64,000 nt of DNA from Tetradesmus obliquus (GCA_030272155.1 CP126206.1:3647001-3711000), one strand, 5' to 3'. Counted from the first letter of the stretch, positions 24,464 to 44,798 are shown. Notes: generated from the letters alone by a model not told the origin. Numbers and translations are program-made.

Positions 24464-27400
24464 CAAGCTCGCGCTGTCGTTGCTGCCGCTGCGCACATGC
24501 CGCTGGCGCCCGCCTGCTGCTGCTGCATTGCCAGGTCCCAGTATGGCGCGCTGTGCTGCCTGCCGCTGCTGCGCTGCTGCCACCACCACTGCCAAACTTT
24601 TTGGGTCGCTCACAGCATGCAGCATGTGCTCAGCTACTGTTATACCCTGCGGTACAGGACACCCTAAGCCCTCCAGTGCTGCTGCCGCAGCAGCAGGGGG
24701 CCCCGAGTACACCATGAGTCCCGCTGCCAGCAGCATAGCTGTATCAAGGGAAGCAAAGATGGCTGGAGAGGGCTGGTGCAGGGATAAAGCCACAACCCTG
24801 CCGCTGGCTGCCACCTGCTGCAGTGTGCGCATCAGCTGCAGTGCTGTGAAGGAATCCAGGCCTGACAGGGGCTCGTCCAGTACAAGAATCTGCAAGCGGT
24901 ACACAGGCAATACACAAAGCAGGACAGATTGATACATGAAAGCAGTACAATGCAGTGCTGTGAAGGAGTCCAGGCCTGACAGGGGCTCAACCAGTACGAG
25001 GATCTGCAGCACATCAAAAGCAGAGCAAATGATTGAGTATGTCCGTACAATGCAGTGCTGTGAAGGAGTCCAGGCCAGAAAGTGGCTCGTCCAGTACAAG
25101 GATCTGCAAGCAGTACAAAGGCAACACAGGTCGGGATAGCAAGGCAGTACAGGAAGGATGTAAGGCAGTACAGTGCAGTGCTGTGAAGGAGTCCAGGCCA
25201 GAAAATGGCTCGTCCAGTACAAGGATCTGCAAGCAGTACAAAGGCAACACAGGTCTGGATAGCAAGGCAGTACAGGAAGGATGTAAGGCAGTACAGTGCA
25301 GTGCTGTGAAGGAGTCCAGGCCAGAAAGTGGCTCGTCCAGTACAAGGATCTGCAAGCAGTACAAAGGCAACACAGGTCGGGATAGCAAGGCAGTACAGGA
25401 AGGATGTAAGGCAGTACAGTGCAGCGCTGTGAAGGAGTCCAGGCCTGACAGGGGCTCGTCAAGGACAAGGATGTGCAGGCAATGCAAAGGAAGTACAGGA
25501 AGGCAGTACATGTCAATACATGAAGGCATTACAATGCAGTGCTGTGAAGGAGTCCAGCTCGTGCCGCTCTGCACGCCCATCCGCACACATGTCACGTAAC
25601 AAACACACCACTGCTTACGTCCTAACACCGCAACACAAGCAACAGCCTTGGTGCAGGGTCCTGCATCCCACCAGGGGGTCAATGACCAGCTCCATTCCGA
25701 TTGCCACGCGCCGCCGCTCGCCGCCGCTGACACCCGCCACGCCCGTGCCACTCAGCACGGTGCTGCGCGCCACGTGGCTCAAGCCCAACTTAACATGCAT
25801 GCAACTGATGAAACTTATTTGTCAACAACAACACGCTTGCAACATGCAATCCCTCCGTCAACAAAACACCACACCAGGCACAGCAACTGCAATTGCAGTG
25901 CCTCGATGCAAGTGCATGTGAGCTAATCACCGTGCTACCCACCTGCCGATCAAGAACCAGCTCCACTCCGATTGCCACGCGTCGCCGCTGCCCCTACACT
26001 GCCACCCGCCGTGCCCCCTGCTACCAGCGCCAAACGCCGCACATCATAAAGCATGCACCAGCACCCACCCACCTGCGGATCAATGACTAGCTCCATTCCG
26101 ATTGCCGCGCGCCGCCGCGCGCCGCCGCTCGCCGCCGCTGACACCCGCCACGCCCGTGCCGCTCAGCACGGTGCTGCGCGCCACGTGGCGCCACCCCAAC
26201 ACAACACACCAGACACGGCAATTGCATTGCAGTGCCTCTTCAACGTAACTGCATGTAGATGTAACCCCGCTACCCACCTGCGGATCAATAACCAGCTCCA
26301 TTCCGATTGCAACGCGCCGCCGCTCGCCGCCGCTGACACCAGCCACGCCCGTGCCACTCAGCACGGTCCTGCGCGCCACGTGGCTCAGCCCGAGGCGAGA
26401 CATCACATCATCCACACGCGCAGCCACTGCTGCTGGCGGCAGCGAGGGGTCCAGCCGCAGCGCAGCAGAGTACCTGCAGGGCGGCAGAACAGCAATGCAT
26501 GTGGTGTGAAAAGGCAGGTAAAGAGCCACGTGGCTCAGGCCCAGGCGACACATCACGTCATCCACACGCGCTGCCACTGCTGCAGGGGGGAGGCTGGGGT
26601 CAAGCCGCAGCGCGGCAGGTACTCTGCCGAGTACCTGCAGCTAAAGAATTGGCCAGGCAGTGCAATGTGGCATGTAAGCAGCAGGTGCGAGGATTATGGT
26701 GAAAATGTGGCTCAGGCCAGGCAGTAGGAATCAGCCGCAGCGCAGCAGAGTACCTGCAGGGCAGCAGCGCAGGGATGCATGTGGTTCAAATAGCAGACAC
26801 ATGCCACGTGGCTGAGCCCTAGGCGATACATCACATCATCCTCGCGTGCGGCCACGGCTGCTGGTGGCAGCGACGGGTCCAGCCGCAGAGCAGCACAGTA
26901 CCTGCAGGGCGGCAGCGCAGCAACACATGTGATCAAAAAAGCGCAGCAACACATGTGATCAAAAAAGCGCAGCAACACATGTGATCAAAAAAGCGCAGCA
27001 ACACATGTGATCAAAAAAGCGCAGCAACACATGTGATAAAAAAAAGCGCAGCAACACATGTGATCAAAAAAGCCAACGCGGCGGCCGGCATGTGTTTTGT
27101 CGGTAGTCCTGTTGGCTGAGCCCAAGGCGAAACATCATGTTGTAGATGCGCGCCTGCCACAGCTGCTGGCGACTATGACGGATCCAGCGGATTCAAAAAA
27201 CCCAGAACCCTTTCAAAACATCGAATTGATTGCAGACAGCACCAACAGAACAATGGCAAAACGCACCGTGTGCACTCCTCCACTGCCAGGCTGCGCATCA
27301 GGCTCTCACCCTGTGGCACCAGCGCCGTCAGCGCCACCAGCCCGTAACAAAACACTCAGATATACTAAAAAAGAATGCGCACAAAACAGTGCTGACAGTG

Positions 27401-28461
27401 TCAAAGACACACCGTATGCACTCCTCCGCTGTCAGGCTGCGCATCAGGCTGTCGTCTTGCGGCACCAGCGCCGTCAGCGCCGCCAGCAGGGGCGCAGGAG
27501 CCGCCACGCCATCCAACGCCACCAGCCCGCCGCTACGCCAGCTGCTGCCTCTTCCTCCAGCTCCCAATGACCCACACAGCTTCAGCAGCAGCGTAGATTT
27601 GCCACCACCTGAAGGACCCATCACGCCAAGCACTTGCCCGCTCGCCACACTGCCAGAGACACCACGCAGCACTGGGCGCCAGCGGCCACTGCTGCTGTTG
27701 CTGCCAGCAGCTGCTGCTGCTGCTGTAGGTCCGGTGGAAATTGGCACAATCAGGGTGCCGTTATGTCCGCCGCCGCCGCCGCCGCCGCCGCTGCTGCTGC
27801 CAGACATGGGGGTGGGGGAGTCCTCCTCACCCTTGCTGCTGCCGTTGCTGCCGCGCTCCAGGTCGTAGGGTTTAGACTCAGCCTGATCAGCCTTAAACCC
27901 TGCTGGCGCTGACGCCCCCTGACCCCCCCAGCTCTTGTAAGACTTCACACACGCAATATCCCGCCAAGTGCGAGGCACTTTGACATCTGCTGTCACATCT
28001 GCAAACGCAAGCATCGCGATCCTGCCGGTGCCGGGACCAGTGCGCGCCGTCAACACACTTGGCGCAGCAGTGCTGCCGCCGCCGTTGCTGAGATTCCCTG
28101 CTGCTGCCAAACCTGCCACATCCTTGCCATCAAGCTTGCTGCTGCTGCTGCTGCCGCGGAGGTATGGCTTGTATCTAGCCAGTGCTGCACCGCAGGCCAG
28201 GCCTCCTAGCGCCAGCAGCAGCAGCGGCAGCGCAGCCACTAGGGGTGGTGCAATAGGGGGCCCTGATCGTGCTAGCTCAGCGGTGCTGACGAGCTTGGGT
28301 CCTTCAGGGTCGATGCACTCTGCTGCTTCACAGGAGGCCGCGATCTTCATGTTCAAGGAGCCCAGCTGCAGGAGATAACACCAGTGACAGAAACAGCGCG
28401 CAACAAAGGAGTGTGTTAGTGATGTTTTAAGGGAACCAGCAGAATTGTGGGCGACTGTGGA

Positions 28462-28508
<47 letters not shown>

Positions 28509-29349
28509 GTTGTGAGTGCCAGCTCTGCGGTGCTGACTAGCTTGGGTCCTTTGGGGTCAATGCACTCTGCTGCTTCACAGGAGGCCGCGATCTTCATGTT
28601 CAAGGAGCCCAGCTGCAGATGTGAACAAGAATGCGACAAACACAGCAAGCAATAGAGGAGTTTTGATGAGGTGCGAAAGGGACCAGCAGAGCTAACAACG
28701 CCACAATCGTTGTACCGAGATCTCAGCTGCAGGAATGCAGCCAAGCGGAATAATAGCAACAGCGGCAGCCTGGCATGCCTCTGCAGCCTCAGCCACTCAC
28801 CACGAAGCTGCAGTCCTGCCCCGCAGCGTCGCTGCTGCTGCTGCTGCTGCTGCTGCCGCTGCTGCCTCAACGCGCCTTTCACCGCTGTTGCTACGTAAAT
28901 GCCGCAGTTGCTACGTAAATGCCTAAAGAAACGCTGTGCCACATGCTTGGAACCTCACCACGATGATGCAATCCTAGCCTGTGGCATCGCACGTGAGCGT
29001 GACTTGCCCACTGACGTCTGTGAAGGTCTTCAGGTATGATGCAGGGCAGCCCTTGGGGCAGCTGCAGGCCACACTAACGGCGCTGCTGCTACTGCTGCTG
29101 CTACTGCTGCTGAAATGCGGCTGCCACTACTGTTGCTGGTTCCTTGCTGGTTCCGTGCCAAACTACATAACACAGATACCCCAACTCACCACAATGCTGC
29201 AGTCTTGGCCTGTGGCATCGCAAGTCAGTGTGACCGCCCCGCTGACGTCCGTGAAGGTCTTCAGGTATGATGCAGGGCACCCTTTGGGGCAGCTGCAGGC
29301 CACGCCGTCACACACAAAGCTGGGCCGGCCGGCAGAGAAATGACACCCT

Positions 29350-29381
<32 letters not shown>

Positions 29382-32300
29382 CAGGGTTAAAAGCAGGCAT
29401 TAAGTGCGGGTATGGCGCGCTAATGTGTGCAGGCTTGATACATAGCTCCCCCTGCCACACCTGGCACGGCTGTTTTGCCCCCTTCCTTCAAGCGACTTCC
29501 TTCAAGCGAGCTGCACAGCGTGCTGCTGCTCCATTGTGTGCGCCGTAGGCTTGCTGTACCTGGCGTGCACTCCGTGAAGGTGCCCTGAAGCATGATCACC
29601 AGCCGCTGTCGTGCGCATCTGCTGGCTCTAAGTTGCTCAATAACCGTCCAGCTGACTTTTTCGTCTGCTGCATTACCCTCTCACCTGTAGCCACGCACTC
29701 CGCAAAGGTGCCCTGTGGCATGCCCACCAGCCGCATCGCAATGGCGCAGCTGCTCTGGCTGGCCATCAGGCTGGCGTCATCCACTGCAAACAACAAATAC
29801 AGGAGCAGAACCAAATCTGGATGTTATGATACTGTGGAGGACAGCAGCTTATGTGAGAGATGGAGCAGCTGCGTGGGCTGGCTATCAGGCTGGCATTGTC
29901 AACTGCAGCAGCAGCAGCGGCAGCAGCAATAGGAAGACAGCAGCATTGAAAAGGCAGCAGCAGCCGCATCGCATCACAACAGAACAACTGCTCTGGCTGG
30001 CCATGCGGCCCGCGCCATCCACTTGCAGACTAAAACTGACAAAAACTTGCAGCCAAGCGGTTAGGCCACGCCTCAGCCTTGACCTGCCATAGCAGAGTTG
30101 CCCCACCCACCTGCCATGGCAGAGCTGCTGCCCGGCTTGGCGCCCGCAGCCGCCGCTGCAGCCGTCTTGCAGTTGATGGGCAGCACGGGCCCGATCAGCC
30201 TCGCAATGCCCGGGTCGCTGAGGGTGCCAACCCTGCCCCTGTCGTGCTCATTCCTAAGCAGGCCTACGTCTAGTACCCTTGCAGCCTAAAACTGATGAGA
30301 CAACTTGCAGCTAGCTGGATAGGCCACGCCTCAGCCTAGACCACCCTGCGCCACCCACCTGCCATAGCAGAGCTGCTGCCTGGCTTGGCGCCCGCAGCCG
30401 CAGCAGCGGCCGTCTTGCAGTTGATGGGCAGCACAGGCCCGATGAGTCTTGCAATGCCCGGGTCGCTGAGTGTGCAGGCCTGTGCCTGCCATGCTCCTTG
30501 CTAGGCACGCCTACGTCTAGTACCCTTGCACCCTTAAACTGACAAGAAAACTCGCAGCCAGGTGGATAGGCCACGCCTCAGCCCGGACCACCCTGCCCCA
30601 CCCACCTGCCATGGCAGAGCTGCTGCCTGGCTTGGCTCCTGCAGCTGCAGCAGCGGCCGTCTTGCAGTTGATGGGCAGCACCGGCCCGATGAGTCTTGCA
30701 ATGCCAGGGTCGCTGAGGGTGCAGGCGTAGCTTTTCTCCCTGCTGCGCTCGTTCCAGAGCAGCCCGGTGGTGCAGATGGCGTTGCTTTTTGAGAGCTTGG
30801 CCTGCAATGCATTGACGCAATCAACAGCAGAGTGAGTAATTGCAGCTACACTCGTTCCATACCAGCCCGGTGCTGCAAGTGCCGTTGCTTTTTGAGAGCT
30901 TGGCCTACAAGGTGCCAGGCGGCAGCAGTTGAGGCAGTAGGCAGTAACGTCAGTAGGCGAAATGCAGGTGTGGGAATTCTCCCTGCTGCGCTCATTCCAG
31001 AGCAGCCCGGTGGTGCAGATGGCGTTGCTTTTTGAGAGCTTGGCCTAGGGAACAGCAGGCGGCAGCAGTTGAGGCAGAGGGACAGTGAAGTGAGTGGGTT
31101 TGATGAGAGAGAGATGCAGGCGCAGCTCTTCTCCCTGCTGCGCTCGTTCCAGAGCAGTCCAGTGCTGCAGATGGCTTTTCATTTCTTGGCCTAATGCGCA
31201 GCAGGCGGCAGAAACAAGGCAGCAAGGCAGTGAGGCAGAGGACATTAATGTAAGCGGGTTGGATGTGGGGCGAATGCAAGCGCAGCTCTTCTCCCTGCTG
31301 CGCTCGTTCCGAAGCAGCCCGGTGGTGCAGATGGCGTTGCTCTTTGTGAGCTTGGCCTGCGGTTTATACAAGCATAGATCAATGCAGGTGGCAACAGCAG
31401 TGAGTCAGTGAGGCAGTGATTCTCCTCCCTGCTGCGGCGGCGCCGCCAAAACTTGGCCTGCTGTCAACACTGCAGCTGCCACACAGCTGAACACCTTGCT
31501 CATAGGCTTGCTGATCTCCTGGCGCAGCTTGAGCTGCTGCCCCAGCTGCTGCTGCAGCTGTTGAAGTTATGATTATAACCAACGCTGCAGCTGCTGCCTC
31601 AGCTGGCAAGCTTTGTCTGATGTGCACAGCGTGCGCTTAGGCCCTGACCAACTGTTGCTGCTGCAGCTGTTGAACCTAACACAACTACTGCCACATTTAC
31701 AGCCGCTACCACAGCTGCTGCTACACCTAATTCTACGCACTATTGATCAAAATAGTCATACTGCAGCTGCCGTCTCACCTGGTAGGCCTCGTCTGAGGTT
31801 CACAGCTTGCAGTTGGGCCCAGACCACTGTTGCTGCTGCAACTGTTGAACCCAACAACACTCAACTGCTGCCACAGTTAGACCCGCTACCACAGCTGCTG
31901 CTACATCTAATTCTACCCACTATTAATCAAAATAATCATACTGCAGCTGCAGCCTCACCTGGCAGGCCTTGTCTGAGGTGCACAACTTGCAATTGGGCCC
32001 AGACCAGTCCGGCGCATCGCACTTGCTGCACGTCTTGCTGAACACATCAAACCCGTAGTTTGCAGGACAGGCGCCGCCCTGCGCCATCACCGGAGTACTG
32101 CCGTCGCTGCTGCAGCCGCTGCTGCTGTTGCCGCTGCTGTCGATCAGGGAGAGGCTCCTGCTGCCGCTGCTGCTGCGGTAGATGGGGCAGGTGCCAGAAG
32201 CAAGCTCACACTTGCCGCTTGCAGGATCGACTGCCCATCCGCACTCGCACTCGCAGGCATAGCTGACGTTTCCTGCTGCTGCTGCTGCTGCTGCTGCGCT

Positions 32301-33110
32301 GCCGGTTGCTACTGTTGCACTGCTGACAGCTACGCAGCGGCCGTAAGGTCCACAATCACGTGGGCACCCCAGCAGTCCTGACAGCTGCACTGGTCCTGCA
32401 AGGCTGAAAGTCAACGTGCCATTCCAGGGGCGGCCACCTACGCTGCCAGCTGTCTTGCCCACAAACTGAACTATGAAATCTGGGATGGTGATGTTCAGCG
32501 ATGATGTTGAGGCTTGCTTAGCACCTGGCTGACCTGTCGGGCTGGTTGTTACAGCAAGGCTGGCGGTTGCTGTGGTGCTTGAGCGCTCAGGGGCCATCTG
32601 CTGCAGCTGCGGGCCTCCTGTCATGACTGTGTCTGAGAAGACGTATCCGTCTGCTATTGTGGCTGCCACGGTCAATGGCAGCGCTGCTGCTGCTGACCCA
32701 GGCTTTGAGGTAAGTGTGACATTCAAGCTGAGGCTGCTCATGTTGAGTGGCAGGCCCATGACTGCCAGCTGCAGGTCCGGGGAGACTTCCAGCGGCTTGA
32801 AATGATACGGAGAAGGCGCCGACGTGATGGTGATCGGCCCCGATGCGAGTGCCTTGGCCCATGCCTGCTGATTAGGTGGGGGGCAGCTGCTGCCAGGGAG
32901 CTGGGCCCACATAGCCCCGACAAGGCTGTAGCGCGTGTCTACATCTTTGGGAGCCACAGGAAACGAGCCTGGCATGAGAGATGCTGCTGAGGCACCCTCA
33001 AAAGCCAGGCTCGAACTTCCGATTTCCAGTCTGATCAGACAGCTGTCAGCCAGGGGCAGAGCCGCTAGGAGGGTGCCCATAAGCACCAGCAGCACCTGAA
33101 TGCGTGCCAT
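21197..33110 (-). CDS. ABCG-family (ADP1-like) transporter with secretory, EGF-like N-terminus, 1416 aa
   Basis: ATP-driven membrane transporter; substrate unknown. Exons: 33110-31959, 30801-30606, 29783-29685, 29347-29190, 28365-27413, 26473-26278, 24889-24272, 23782-23614, 23207-22939, 22381-22173, 21428-21197. Order: signal peptide (1-23, ending LADSC), Cys-rich extracellular region with EGF-like cysteines (about 270-535), membrane segment 576-598, low-complexity Ser/Gly linker, nucleotide-binding domain with Walker [10 protein letters not shown] (785-793), Q-loop VPQDD, signature VSGGE (899-903), Walker B ILVLDEP (919-925), SGLDS and H-loop His956. A poly-Gln stretch (~1075) follows, then a six-helix ABC2-type membrane domain ending RNRQRQH. 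This N-terminal plan matches yeast ADP1; the reverse domain order (ATPase before membrane domain) is typical of ABCG. One nucleotide-binding domain means it should dimerise. The start is ATG 33110, which directly precedes the signal peptide. Confidence 0.93.
21490..24000 (-). repeat. Relic copies of ABCG exons 8-11
   Basis: Exon 11 5' end: 21495-21552. Exon 10 3' ends: about 21700-21775 and 22015-22115. Exon 9 3' ends: 22733-22765 and 22855-22890. Exon 9 5' end: 23315-23412 ([19 protein letters not shown] still readable). Exon 8 3' part: 23455-23560. Exon 8 5' part: 23850-23915. All lie in introns on the side expected for the splice site they carry. Confidence 0.77.
24950..25570 (-). repeat. 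Tandem array of ABCG exon 7 5' ends
   Basis: Six copies of the [15 protein letters not shown]-coding exon start with acceptor, near 24950, 25050, 25170, 25295, 25420 and 25540, upstream of true exon 7. The three central units are almost identical with a period near 124 bp and include the intronic GGCAGTACAGGAAGGATGTA. Several keep Walker B intact, so acceptor choice here could matter. Confidence 0.88.
25665..26910 (-). repeat. Relic copies of ABCG signature exon 6
   Basis: 3' halves with donor ([18 protein letters not shown]-coding) lie at about 25670-25790, 25955-26010 and 26085-26190, downstream of exon 6. 5' halves lie at about 26530-26640 and 26815-26905, upstream. Only 26278-26473 is complete. 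The copies differ in acceptability: 26085-26190 contains a small internal GCC-rich expansion. Confidence 0.82.
26914..27073. repeat. 26-bp tandem repeat in ABCG intron 5
   Basis: Six copies of GCGCAGCAACACATGTGATC followed by an A tract, starting at 26915 and every 26-28 bp. The unit includes the palindrome ACATGT. It is not derived from an exon, and there are no spacers, so it is not CRISPR-like. Confidence 0.92.
27120..31830 (-). repeat. Relic copies of ABCG exons 1-5
   Basis: Exon 5 3' end: 27265-27345. Exon 5 5' end: 28520-28615. Exon 4 interior and 3' end: 28955-29080. Exon 3 3' end: 29565-29600. Exon 3 5' ends: 29855-29900 and 29985-30020. Exon 2 3' ends: 30110-30235 and 30355-30475. 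Exon 2 5' ends ([11 protein letters not shown]-coding): about 30855-30912, 30975-31048, 31120-31195 and 31275-31360. Exon 1 3' ends: 31605-31660 and 31765-31825. Exon 2 is thus surrounded by at least six partial copies. Confidence 0.78.
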
Positions 33111-33612
33111 GGTGGCCCTGCTGCCGTGCCTCGGTTGCAATTCAGCAGTGGATGGGACACAGTTCATGGCGCCATGAGAACGATCCAAGCTAATATTTGC
33201 TCATTCAATGTGCTTGATGGGTACATTACGCCGGCGTCAACTGACATTGACCCAAGACACACCTGCCAACAAATTGGTTCAGTTGACAGGTGATACCCGA
33301 TGCTGAACACGGGTGGGTTAGCGATCACACTTAGTTTACATATGCATTGCGTGTGCTGGTGTCCCGTCTTTGAGTTTTTTATAAAGCTACATGCATGTGC
33401 ACGGACTGAAGACCAAGGAAACTGCCACTGACCGGTCTGCGCACGCCTGCTAGGTCACAACCTCGTTCAAAGTCTACTCGTGTGTCTATTTGTCCTTTTC
33501 TGCATTCCGTACACGCTGGGCGACCAGACACACCGCAGCAGCATCTCCCAGTCAGCAGCAGCAACTGCTGCAGGTGCTCCAGGATAGGTTAGAAAAGCAG
33601 CAAGCAGCAGCC
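33111..33612. promoter_or_regulatory. Shared upstream region of divergent ABCG and NDR kinase genes
   Basis: The two start codons face away from each other, 502 bp apart. A TATA-like TTTTTTATAAAG at 33375-33386 points toward the kinase, about 230 bp before its ATG. For the ABCG side no clear TATA is seen; GCTAATATTTGC near 33188 is a weak candidate. It is almost free of triplet runs, unlike the introns on both sides. Confidence 0.6.
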
Positions 33613-41579
<7,967 letters not shown>

Positions 41580-43304
41580 GGGGCCTGGGCGCTGTCAAGT
41601 TGAACTCATTCCGTTCCAGCCCTACGATCCAGCATCGGCCCCGCTACGCGCAGTGAGTCTATGCTGGTGGTGTCACAGGCAGTGGCATGTGATGAAGAGG
41701 CAGCAGCGTGAGCAAGTGTATGCACGAGCAAGTGTTTGCACAGCGCCAGCGATGGCGTGCAGCTGCAGCAAGGACCACCACCACCAGCAGTAGCAGCAGC
41801 AGCAACTGCTGCAGCGTGATCGTGTTGCGATGCTGACCCATCAGCCGCAGGATGCTTGAGCTGCGCTGTTGAGCAAGCCACGTCAGCATTCCTGGCACGG
41901 CTTGGCGTGAACACTGGACCTGTTTGTGTAGGGTTCTGTGTAGGGTCTTGGACAGGATTGGTGTAGCGTAGGGTCAGAGAGACGTGTCACAGGTTTTAGG
42001 AGCGTTCATGTCACATGTCGCAGTCTGCTTGCAAGTGTGTTGCTTGTTCTGAATGTGCTGCTGGGATTCACCAGATGCAAGTTATGCATCTGTGCTGCGA
42101 GTGCTGCGGCATCATCTGTGCCGCTGGCCGCATACTCTGTATGATTTTGGTTCGTGTGCTGTGTGTGTGTGCTGTGAACTAGGCCTGGCTGGAAACTATA
42201 TGCGTCTGCATGCCTGCTGTCGTCACATGTCTGTGAGTGCGCAATGCATTGCTAGTGCTGCTGGGGTGGGCACTTTGTAAACTCTGCTTCAGCGATGCCG
42301 CATGTGTTTCTTCAGTGCTCAATCGTTGCATGCGCTGCTTGTTACTAGCTGTCTCTGCATGCTCTCAATCATGGCTGCTGGTGTGACTTGCTGCTGTTGA
42401 GTTATCGCGTATACTATCATGCCTGTGCAGGTGATCATGTTGGTTATCCGTTTGTCAAATGCGGCGGCACTAGCATGCGTCCTACGCTGTGATGCCCTGT
42501 GTCTTACACTGTGAGCGCCCGCTCCTGTGGGGCGCGGGGCCGATGGCGACGTTGCTATGGCTTAAATGGTGACATGATGATGACTGTGAGCGCCCGGCAT
42601 CAGCTTTGAATTGCACGCTCGCAGCTTGTGATGCAGGCAGGTGCACGTGCAGCGCTCTGTCCGTGCCACCAGGCAATGGTGCCCTTTGCCCACTAAGCTG
42701 GACCTTTGCGCAATCAGCTGGTCCTGGGATCCCTGTATGTGTGGGCAAGGTCGCCCATGTAACTGCGCTTGGCTGTTTGCTGTGTCCCAAGGGCTACAGT
42801 CATCATCATGTTACCCATCAAGCCATAGCTTATTTTATATGGGAGGGTGTGCCCGGTGTAACCTGCACGCCATCGGCCCTAAGGGCTACAGCGTGTTGCG
42901 AGAATTTGGCTCAACGCAGCTGCAGCTGTTGGTGCAACCAACTTGTGCAACAGCCGCTGACACCGAGCACACACTGCCAGTGGCGACGGTGCATCTGCTG
43001 CAAGCAGCGCTGTGCAGATCACCTGAGTTGCAGCTGCGTGTGAGCGGCATTTGCGCATGTTATGTAAGTTTTGAATGCAGCACTCAACTGTGCTGAGCTG
43101 CACAGCAACCGCTCCAGTCTCAGCTCAGCGCTCAGCACGGTGTTTGTTGCAGCAGGCTGGGCTACAACCAATGACTTGCACAGCATGCATGCTGCTGCTG
43201 TTGGCAGGCAACAGCAAGCCTTAAGTCGTCGTGAACCAACAGATTTCGTTATCTATTATGCAATTGCTGCTGTTTGTCCACCTGAAAGGCCCCAACGCAC
43301 AACC
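41580..43304. other. NDR 3' UTR and intergenic sequence
   Basis: No coding region is supported. TGTAA at 42276-42280 is a candidate poly(A) signal for the kinase, about 700 bp past its stop. Two short direct repeats occur: ACTGTGAGCGCCCG near 42508 and 42585, and AAGGGCTACAG near 42790 and 42880. Triplet runs are scarce here. Confidence 0.5.
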
Positions 43305-43502
43305 TGCGACACTCACTGCACACTGGTGCTACCTTGGACCGCATGATATCATGCACATCGATGTGCTGCTCTCCGCAGGCCTTCCCCAAAGCACCCCTCA
43401 ACAGCAGCCGCACCCTTGGATTTGCGCGCTGTTTTCGGCACCAAGTCGGTCATAGCTGCGGCTTCAAGCTGGCTTCGAACCCCGCCGGAAGCAGAAGCCG
43501 GC

Positions 43503-43600
43503 ATTTGGTCTGCTCGAGCTTCCAACCTGCATGCAACGCTCACGCCACGCTCGACGCCCCGGTTCGTGGTTTGGGCCAAGCAGCTTCAATACTTATAGCG
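43503..43600 (+). promoter_or_regulatory. Conserved upstream element and TATA-like box, paralogue 1
   Basis: ATTTGGTCTGCTCGAGCTT followed by AACCTGCATGCAAC (43503-43536) matches 48032-48066 before paralogue 2 at nearly the same distance from the ATG (about 226 vs 218 bp). CTTATAGCG at 43592-43600 aligns with TTTAAAGCG at 48112-48120, about 135 bp before the ATG. Retention amid diverged sequence suggests function. Confidence 0.6.
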
Positions 43601-43728
43601 ATATTTGGCTCCTGGTTTGGCACCAAGCACCCAAATTGCTAAGCCTGCCATTTGCGAGGCAGTACTCGTATCTCCGGCTTACCGTGTTACTTCCAGTGGC
43701 ATCTGCCGATCCCATTCAAACAGCGAAG

Positions 43729-44015
43729 ATGACCCGCTCCAACGCCTTCCTGGCTGTGGCTGTCCTGGCCTGCCTGTTCGTGGCCCCCGTAAGTGAACCG
43801 TGAACCTGAATTCGGCTGTACATGTCTCTGGTGCACGTGCGGCCTTTCGGAACAAGCTGATCACGCATTGGTAGCAGCTCGCAGCTAAAAGCACTGCTAG
43901 CATGCAGATTTGCAAGACAAGGTGCATAGTGTTCACACAGCCTATCTGCCAACTGGCGTGCTCAGCTGCGATGAACATGCAACATTGACGGCCGCGGTAC
44001 CGCTGCTTGTTGTAC

Positions 44016-44055
<40 letters not shown>

Positions 44056-44798
44056 TGCATGCGCTGCAGGCTGTCATTGAGCGCGTGAGCTCAAGGTGAG
44101 CTACCTCGTACATGAACCTGATGGATTGCTGATGCAGCGATCGTGATGTGTGCATGTTGCAAAAGGCCTATCTCTCAGTGGCTGACGACTCGCTTGCTCA
44201 GCTGATCATGGACATGCAATCACCGCTGCATCCCCAGAGCTAAGCGCTTCCCTGTGAACATGTAGCAGCTGTGGCATCAGCATCTTTTGTTGCTGCATCG
44301 CCATACAAGCAGGCTGTATCATGTGGCACATGCATGCTGCTGCCTGACAGCTGCTGTCAGTGGTGCCACACTACTGTGGTTGTACGACTGCACACGACCA
44401 TCAACAACAGCATGTTCAAGCCACTGACTGCTGCCGCTGCTGCTGCTGCTGCTCCTGCTGCTGCTGCTGCTGCTGCAACGCCCTTCAAACCCCCCCTGCA
44501 GCAAAGCCTTCTGGGAGGCCTCCGTGACACCGTCTCCGGCGCCACCGGGGGCTTGGTGGATGCTGAAGTGCAGCGCACTGAGGGCACCCTGGATGCCGCT
44601 GCCGCTCTCGGCCCGGCTGACGTTGCCGCCTCAGTCGGCACTTTCTCTGGCGGCAAAAATGGCCTGCGTGTGGCTGCAGGAGTTGGTGACACGGGATTGG
44701 ATGGCTTTGCTGGCACCAACCAGGATGGCCGACCAACCGTGCAGGTGCAGGGCGCTGAGCGAGCCGACAGGCTTGCCGCGGATATCCTCGGCAAGTAA
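43729..44798 (+). CDS. Small secreted Gly/Ala-rich protein, paralogue 1 (123 aa)
   Basis: Family not recognised. Exons: 43729-43788, 44070-44084, 44502-44798 (TAA). Exon 1 encodes a signal peptide (MTRSNAFLAVAVLACLFVAP). Exon 2 is a 15-nt microexon (AVIER), exon 3 encodes QSLLGGLRDTVSGATGGLVD onward to AADILGK. Boundaries are supported by paralogue 2, which has the same three-exon plan and phases. The mature part is about 100 residues, Gly/Ala/Asp-rich, with no cysteine and no membrane segment, so it is probably exported to the cell wall or medium, or to a plastid/ER compartment. The reading frame of exon 3 extends upstream through a CTG run, but the TGCAG acceptor at 44501 matches paralogue 2. 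A 3' UTR intron begins at 44818. Confidence 0.72.

Noticed and set aside
26914-27073. CRISPR-like array
   Set aside because: Units are contiguous, without unique spacers, and the setting is a eukaryotic intron.
43440-43500. tRNA-like T-arm (GGGGTTCGAAGCC on the minus strand)
   Set aside because: The flanking bases do not form a T stem and no anticodon or acceptor stem fits.
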